Below, piece by piece: positions 58,917 to 64,000 of a stretch of 64,000 bases of DNA. The stretch comes from Candidatus Mycobacterium methanotrophicum. GTDB lineage: Bacteria; Actinomycetota; Actinomycetes; Mycobacteriales; Mycobacteriaceae. Location of the stretch: NCBI RefSeq assembly GCF_023515995.1, contig NZ_CP097320.1, positions 496,001 to 560,000 on the forward strand, read 5' to 3'. Made by a program: the position numbers and the translations under genes. Under the pieces are notes generated by a model. That model was not told the origin of the DNA and did not search any database. It worked only from the letters and a program-made list of their open reading frames with translations. The number at the start of each line of letters is the position of its first letter. The first letter of the stretch is position 1.

Positions 58917-61900
58917 ATGACGGCGGGGCACCCGATGCAACGGTTGATGACGCCTTCCAAGGTCACCGCGTGGGTGGACTGCCCGCACTACCTGACTTTG
59001 CGGCACCAGGTCGACACCGGCTCTCTGACCGAGCCCGAACCATCGTTCGGGTCGTTCGCCCGGCTGCTGATGCAGAAGGGTCTCGTCCACGAGCAAGAAT
59101 GCCGCGCAGATTACCTACGGCGGGGTAAGTCGATTCTCGACGTTTCACCGCGGCGGGACGGTGAGACGTTCTCGGCGTGGGTGAAGCGGGGCGGAAATCC
59201 GTTCGAGGACGGCTGGGACGTGGTTTATCAGATGCCGTTCATCCACGACGGCGTCCGCGGTATCGCCGACTTCGTTGAGCGCGTCGCCGATGGCCACACA
59301 GTGTCGTATGAAGCGGTGGATGCCAAGTTGACGCGGGAGGCTGCGAAGCCCGGTCATGTGCTTCAGCTGTGTTTCTACTCCGAGGCTATCGAGGCGCTCA
59401 CCGGCCAACCGCCACCGCACATGCATATCTGGTTGGGTTCGGGTCGGCGGGAGACGTTGCGGGTGAACGATTTCCTTCCCTATTGGCGGCGGTTGCGAAG
59501 CCAACTTGCCGACGCTTTGGTCGCCGGCCCGACGGGGCCGACGGTCCCGCGACCGTGCTCGCACTGCGAGTTCTGCGAGTTCTACTCGCTTTGCGAGCGG
59601 CAATGGCGTAGCGAGGACTCGCTGATCTATGTGGCGGACATTCGCCAGCTTGACATCGCCGCGTTGACGACTGCCGGCGTTGCCACGTTGACTCAGCTAG
59701 CGCAGACCCCAGACCAGGTGGACGGGTTGCGACCCGAGCGGCTGGCACGGTTGGCGGATCAGGCCGCACTGCAGGTTCGGGCAACTTCGCGACCCGACGA
59801 ACCGCCGCCGTTCTCGCTCATCACTCCGGGCACAGATACGGAGTGGGGGCACGGCCTGGAAAAACTGCCGCAGCCCGACGACGGGGATGTGTTTCTCGAC
59901 TTCGAGGGCGACCCGTTCTGGCGCGCCGACCTCGGGTTGTTCTTCCTGTTCGGCTTGTTGGAACGCGATAGCGACGGATGCTGGCGCTACCGAACGTGGT
60001 GGGCCCATGATCAACAGCAGGAATCCACCGCGGTTACCGAATTGGTGAACTACTTGACGCAACGCCGCGAACAGTTCCCGGACATGCACATCTTCCACTA
60101 CAACCACACCGAGCGCTCCGAATTGCAGAAACTGACCCAGTCTCACGGAGTCGCGGAAGCAGCCTTGGCCCAGTTGGTCGACACAGGCGCATTCGTCGAT
60201 CTGTATGTCGTGGCGCACAACAGCATTCAGGCGGGCGTGGAGTCTTACGGGTTGAAGTATGTTGAGCGACTTAGCGACTTTGAGCGCAGTCATGAGATCG
60301 ATAGAGGCGCGGGCGCCGTCGTCCGGTATGAGCACTACATGGCCGACAGGGACCAATCCGATCTTGACGCCATCGCGGCCTACAACGAAGACGATGTCCG
60401 TGCGACGCTGGCGCTGCGTAATTGGTTGAACGAGTATCGGCCCGCGGCGATGCCTTGGCGCGACTCATATTTAGAACCACCACCCGGCATTCCGGAGCTT
60501 GATGAGCGAGTGACCCGTCTGCATCAGTTCGACCCGGAAACGGACCAGTATCTGCTCGGTGACCTGTTGGGCTACTGGTGGCGGGAGTGGCGGGCCTACA
60601 TCGCGCCGAAGATGGCGGCTCTGAAAGAAGACCCTGCGGAGGTGCTGGAGAACCCCGGCGCTCTGGCCGACTTGAGGGCCATCGGGTCTGTCGCGCGGGT
60701 CGGTAAGAATGGCAAGCCGATCATCCCGGCGATGCGGTTTACCTTCCCGCCCCAGGCGTGTGACCGGTTCCCACGACAGGGCGGTGCAGTCATGTTTGTC
60801 ATTCCGGACGCTCAGCTTTGCTATGCAACCATCGATCGGCTCGACGGCGAGGCGGGCGAGGTGGATCTGGTCTGGCGCCAGAAGCTCGAGGAGACAGGGT
60901 ACTTGCCGCGGGTGGTGGTGTTAAACGATTGGGTCGATCCGAAGCCAAAAGCTCTGGCATTGCAAGCTTTCGCTGACGATATGCTGGAAGACCGTCCGCA
61001 CAACGCGGTGACGATGTCGCTGCTGCGCCGAGAGCTGCCACGGTTCGCTGGACCCAGGCCGGCTGGCGGCAAGTTCAGTGACGACCTGTCCGACGTGACC
61101 GACTGGGTGACCCGGCTTGACAACAGCTACGTTGCCATTCAGGGACCGCCGGGGAGCGGAAAGACTTATAGTGGTGCGCATCTCGTGCATGCCCTGATCC
61201 TCGCCGGCTTCCGGGTGGGTATCACTGCGATGAGCCACCATGCGATCGCCAATCTGCTGGACGAAGTTCTTGCCGTGTTCAAGGCCAATGGTGATGCCGA
61301 ACGCCTCAACGCGGTACGCAATGCCGGCAGCGATCCCACCCGGCTTCTCGGTATCACTCACGGCGGCAACGCCATCTGTGCGAAAAGCGAATTCAACCTG
61401 GTCGCCGGAACAACCTGGCTGTTCTCGTCCAACCATATGCAGAGCGCGCCCGTGGATGTCCTATTGATCGACGAAGCCGGCCAGTTATCGCTCGCCGACG
61501 CCTTGGCCGCGTCGTGCTCGGCCAAAAATTTGATACTGCTGGGTGATCCGCTGCAACTGGCACAGGTCGCTCAGGCCCTCCACTCCGACGGGAGCGGGAA
61601 AAGTGTCCTCCAGCACATACTCAGCACCGACGCCACCTTGTCCGACTACCGAGGCGTCTTTTTGTCTGAGACCCGCCGCATGCATCCCGATGTATGTGAA
61701 TTCATCTCGGAGCAGATCTATGGGGGCCGGTTGGGCAGTCATTCCGACTGCTCTCGACAATCCACGGTCGCCGGAACTGGGCTGCGCTGGCTTCGCGCCG
61801 AGCACCACGACAACACCACCTGTTCCGCAGAGGAAGCTGAGCTCATCGCCGATGAGATTGGCCGGCTGATCGGCACCAAATGGACCGATCGCGAGGGTGT

Positions 61901-62297
61901 GGTAAAGCCATTGGCCACAGGCGATTTCATGGTCGTCGCGCCTTACAACGATCAGGTTCATATGGTTCGGGGCCGACTAGACAGTGACCCGCGCACGGCC
62001 GGAGTACCGGTTGGGACCGTCGACAAGTTCCAGGGCCGTGAGGCCGCAGTGGTCTTTTTCAGCATGGCGACCTCTAGCGGTGACGACGTCACCCGCGGCG
62101 CGGACTTCCTGTTCTCCCGCAATCGGCTCAACGTCGCCATCAGCCGTGCCCGCTGTCTGGCCTACCTTGTGTGCACCGGCGAATTACTTAACAGCCGAGC
62201 CCGCACCGTCGAGGACATGCGGTTGATCGCCACCCTGAACGCGTTTGTCGAGTACGCGCAGCGACAGTCGTCGCTACCCATCGGTTCGCAGTTATAG
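58917..62297 (+). CDS. TM0106-type RecB-like nuclease fused to SF1 helicase
   Basis: 1126-residue DNA-processing enzyme. N-terminal RecB/Cas4-like nuclease: TPSKVTAWVDCPHYLTLR, then YEAVDAKLTREAAKPGHVLQLCFYSEAIEAL and a cysteine cluster RPCSHCEFCEFYSLCERQW, together like an Fe-S-bound PD-(D/E)XK domain. Middle: DVFLDFEGDPFW and IFHYNHTERSELQKL with AAYNEDDVRATLALR, an RNase H-like 3'-5' exonuclease. C-terminal helicase: AIQGPPGSGKTYSGAHLV (Walker A), VLLIDEAGQLSLADALA (DEAG), LILLGDPLQLAQV, GTVDKFQGREAAVVFFSM and RLNVAISRARCLAYLV. The ATG at 58917 is preceded by AGGAGG at 8 bases. Alternative starts upstream lack this. Confidence 0.92.
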   Translation: MTAGHPMQRLMTPSKVTAWVDCPHYLTLRHQVDTGSLTEPEPSFGSFARLLMQKGLVHEQECRADYLRRGKSILDVSPRRDGETFSAWVKRGGNPFEDGWDVVYQMPFIHDGVRGIADFVERVADGHTVSYEAVDAKLTREAAKPGHVLQLCFYSEAIEALTGQPPPHMHIWLGSGRRETLRVNDFLPYWRRLRSQLADALVAGPTGPTVPRPCSHCEFCEFYSLCERQWRSEDSLIYVADIRQLDIAALTTAGVATLTQLAQTPDQVDGLRPERLARLADQAALQVRATSRPDEPPPFSLITPGTDTEWGHGLEKLPQPDDGDVFLDFEGDPFWRADLGLFFLFGLLERDSDGCWRYRTWWAHDQQQESTAVTELVNYLTQRREQFPDMHIFHYNHTERSELQKLTQSHGVAEAALAQLVDTGAFVDLYVVAHNSIQAGVESYGLKYVERLSDFERSHEIDRGAGAVVRYEHYMADRDQSDLDAIAAYNEDDVRATLALRNWLNEYRPAAMPWRDSYLEPPPGIPELDERVTRLHQFDPETDQYLLGDLLGYWWREWRAYIAPKMAALKEDPAEVLENPGALADLRAIGSVARVGKNGKPIIPAMRFTFPPQACDRFPRQGGAVMFVIPDAQLCYATIDRLDGEAGEVDLVWRQKLEETGYLPRVVVLNDWVDPKPKALALQAFADDMLEDRPHNAVTMSLLRRELPRFAGPRPAGGKFSDDLSDVTDWVTRLDNSYVAIQGPPGSGKTYSGAHLVHALILAGFRVGITAMSHHAIANLLDEVLAVFKANGDAERLNAVRNAGSDPTRLLGITHGGNAICAKSEFNLVAGTTWLFSSNHMQSAPVDVLLIDEAGQLSLADALAASCSAKNLILLGDPLQLAQVAQALHSDGSGKSVLQHILSTDATLSDYRGVFLSETRRMHPDVCEFISEQIYGGRLGSHSDCSRQSTVAGTGLRWLRAEHHDNTTCSAEEAELIADEIGRLIGTKWTDREGVVKPLATGDFMVVAPYNDQVHMVRGRLDSDPRTAGVPVGTVDKFQGREAAVVFFSMATSSGDDVTRGADFLFSRNRLNVAISRARCLAYLVCTGELLNSRARTVEDMRLIATLNAFVEYAQRQSSLPIGSQL

Positions 62298-62376
62298 CTG
62301 CAAGCTGCTCCGACTGACGGCCCTGATTGAGGGGCGCAGGTAGGTCACCGAACTGGTTCGCGTTAACCAACTGCGT

Positions 62377-62600
62377 TCATTCCACGAAAACCTTCGCCCG
62401 GCCGCATACCGGGCGGCGAGACGGATTGGCAAGCGACCTGAACAAGAACTCCTCGACGGCCTCGTCTTCCCGCGGCTGCCTAGCGCGGGTGCGTGGCCGC
62501 TCGGAGTTCTCGGCCAGCGTTATCGCGCTGGTCACCGATTCGTCAGGAAGCTCGGCGGTGTCGATAGCTGTGAGGGCCTGCGTGGCGCATCGCCATAGCT
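62377..62600 (-). pseudogene. Unidentified coding remnant
   Basis: A minus-strand frame without a start reads TAIDTAELPDESVTSAITLAENSERPRTRARQPREDEAVEEFLFRSLANPSRRP in parts and ends VCGRAKVFVE before TGA. It has the composition of a real helical protein but I do not recognise it. The plus strand of the same stretch (62298-62618) shows no gene. Confidence 0.35.
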
Positions 62601-62618
62601 GCCGTCCCGGTCACCCTA

Positions 62619-63284
62619 ATGGATTCGCTCACGCTCGGCGGTAACGTGGCGACCGTGAATTGTTCCCGGATGTCCTCCACCATTGGGCTCGCCGCCAGCG
62701 TTGCGTGGGCGGTCGTCGCGCTCTCCGCATGCGGATCAGACAAGCCGTCTTCGGCGCCGAGCACGTCCACCGCGCTCGCCAGTGCACCCGCCATGACGGC
62801 AGCAGCGCCGCCGACCGCTGACAGCGGCTGTCCCACCAGGCTCCAGGCGGTCCCGGTACCCCGGAGTGGACGCTGAGCGGGGCAACCGGCAGCGTGGCGG
62901 TGACGGGTTCGACGGATAAGAACGCGCCGTTGATCACTGTCACACGGCCGTTCAGCGTGTCCGAGACTCAGGTCCACACCTTGCATGCCGGGGACGGCCC
63001 GGTCATGGCACCCACGGCGACCGTGACGGTGTGCTACATGGGCGTTGACGGTCGTGACGGCAAAGTCTTCGACAGCTCCTAACGAGCGCGGTACTCCGGC
63101 GCAGTTCCCCCTCGGCGGCGTCGTACCGGGCTTTCAGAAGGCGATCGCCGGTCAAAAGGTCGGCTCCACCGTCGGTGTCGCGATGAGCTCAGCCGACGGC
63201 TACCCCGACGGTATGCCGCAAGCTGGCATCGAGAAGGGCGACAGCTTGATCTTTGCGATCAAGATCATCAGCGCCGGCAGCTGA
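62619..63284 (+). pseudogene. FKBP-type peptidyl-prolyl isomerase lipoprotein, two frameshifts
   Basis: Exported foldase. The N-terminus has a signal peptide with lipobox (VVALSAC near residue 38) and a serine- and threonine-rich linker. After a shift near 62840 comes GTPEWTLSGATGSVAVTGSTDKNAPLITV and the start of the FKBP domain, VTVCYMGVDGRDGKVFDSS; then an extra A in TCCTAAC creates a stop, and the third frame continues ERGTPAQFPLGGVVPGFQKAIAGQKVGSTVGVAM, the rest of the active site. Removing two indels would restore the whole protein. Either a fresh pseudogene or sequence errors. Confidence 0.85.
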
Positions 63285-63292
63285 TCACGGCT

Positions 63293-64000
63293 TCAATCAC
63301 GTTGCGCGGCATCGTCGATCGCCCGGTAGATCCGTTGCGGGCTGACCGGGTGTGCGGTGCCGAGTTGTTGGGCCCACAAGCTCACTCGTAATTCCTCGAT
63401 CTGCCATGCGATGTCAGCGACGTCGGGTGCGGTGGTGCGTGCTGACGGCAGCGCTCGGATCAGCTGGTCGTAGGAGTCTCTGACCGCGTGCACCGTCGCC
63501 ATTTTTTCTCGATCGGCGTTGACACCGCCGGTCAACTGGCCAAGGCGGTGCCGGATCGCGGTCAGGTAGCGGGCCAGATTGCGAAGGCGCGCAACGCCGG
63601 TCGCGGTCACAAACCCCCGGGGTAGCAGACGATCCAGCTGAGCGCGGACGTCCGCGATCGCCGCAGCTTGCGCATCCGATGGTTCGGTGGGCATCGCCAC
63701 CTGCGCCTCGTGCGCTACGGCCAGCACGTCCTTGACGTCGCCCACCACGGCCGACGTCGTCGCCACCAAAGTCGTGGCGACCCGGTCGCGTAACGCGGTG
63801 AACGCGTCGCGCTCCCAGACCGGTTCGGTGACCAGCGCGTCGACGGCGGCGTCCGCGCAGTCGTCGAGAAGCGCGGCAAGTGAGCCGTCGGGATTGCTGC
63901 CCAGCAGCAGTCGGGTGCGCGGGTCAAGCCGGCGCTCAATCGCTTTGACCGGTGATGGCACACTCATCCGGATCATCCGTCGCAGGCCGGCGCCCATCGC
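63293..64000 (-). CDS. hrpA: ATP-dependent RNA helicase HrpA, C-terminal part
   Basis: The frame is open to the right edge. The 235 visible residues form the end of the C-terminal DUF3418 domain of HrpA: MIRMSVPSPVKAIERRLDPRTRLLLG, SLAALLDDCADAAVDALV, TALRDRVATTLVATTSAVVGDVKDVL, FVTATGVARLRNLARYLTAI and IEELRVSLWAQQLGT. The motor domains lie outside the window. HrpA is a DEAH helicase that rescues stalled ribosomes. It is convergent with the FKBP gene, 8 bases apart. Confidence 0.9.
   Translation of the reverse strand, partial: AMGAGLRRMIRMSVPSPVKAIERRLDPRTRLLLGSNPDGSLAALLDDCADAAVDALVTEPVWERDAFTALRDRVATTLVATTSAVVGDVKDVLAVAHEAQVAMPTEPSDAQAAAIADVRAQLDRLLPRGFVTATGVARLRNLARYLTAIRHRLGQLTGGVNADREKMATVHAVRDSYDQLIRALPSARTTAPDVADIAWQIEELRVSLWAQQLGTAHPVSPQRIYRAIDDAAQRD

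Noticed and set aside
1..64000. CRISPR array
   Set aside because: No run of regularly spaced direct repeats was seen; the only repeats are inverted operators, IS ends and the two hairpin copies.

Overview
The window looks like chromosomal DNA of a mycobacterium. It is high in GC and carries HrpA, MoaA/D/E/C/Mog, RecBCD, FdxA and a DUF2510-like proline-rich protein, all of which resemble mycobacterial versions in composition and wording. This is inference from protein similarity recalled from memory; no search was run. The most striking general property is decay. Intact operons alternate with frameshifted genes, internally deleted genes and chimeric reading frames made by short deletions that join two unrelated genes. 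Several frameshifts sit in homopolymer runs, so some could be assembly errors. The in-frame deletions and gene-gene fusions cannot be explained that way.

Layout. 1-1470: end of a tyrosine integrase pointing at a tRNA-Arg(CCT), then an IS transposase. 1545-8416: a lipase-like hydrolase, a broken chorismate mutase, a mazEF-type module, peptidase and IS debris, a fdxA/redox-regulator operon, a membrane-protein/PIN chimera, a broken IS200/IS605 transposase, a questin-oxidase-like protein and a proline-rich protein. 8500-11900: a graveyard containing pieces of a nitrate transporter, a nitrate reductase, a PPOX protein, a lipoprotein, a cytochrome b, a membrane protein and a molybdate-type regulator, plus a 316-bp IS remnant. 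12016-16317: molybdenum cofactor genes moaA, moaD, moaE, moeA (internally deleted), an IS1182-like remnant at the end of moeA, moaC and mog.

17045-22041: a parDE module whose toxin end is replaced by the 3' end of a tmRNA-like gene (a likely attachment scar), then a tightly overlapping four-gene operon of glycosyltransferase, six-hairpin-like protein, GH130-type protein and an HPF/RaiA-like ribosome factor. 22168-31336: two hypothetical genes, half of a Tn3-type transposon that truncates a serine hydrolase, a vapBC, a vapB-vapC mini-chimera, an intact serine hydrolase and a kinase-MurQ fusion. The last two, with the truncated hydrolase, look like a peptidoglycan amino-sugar salvage island. 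31622-34580: TA and FIST debris, an alpha/beta hydrolase and a methyltransferase.

34717-42894: a SWIM/SNF2 helicase, a broken RecQ-type helicase with a phosphoribosyltransferase-like tail followed by a DprA-like gene, a RES-type toxin with a long antitoxin, and an HD hydrolase. 42971-56289: recC-recB-recD, a MazG-like pyrophosphohydrolase, an HNH endonuclease, a vapBC and a frameshifted SMC/RecF-like ATPase with a small partner; together this has the character of a DNA repair and defence island. 56290-64000: an NrtR-like NAD regulator divergent from a truncated ADP-ribosylglycohydrolase, a second mazEF, a large RecB-nuclease/helicase fusion of the TM0106 type, a frameshifted FKBP lipoprotein and the C-terminal part of HrpA.

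Five toxin-antitoxin modules look complete (3251, 28152, 40822, 53063, 57793), and remnants of at least five more are visible. Palindromic operators can be read in front of most of them. No CRISPR array and no rRNA were seen.
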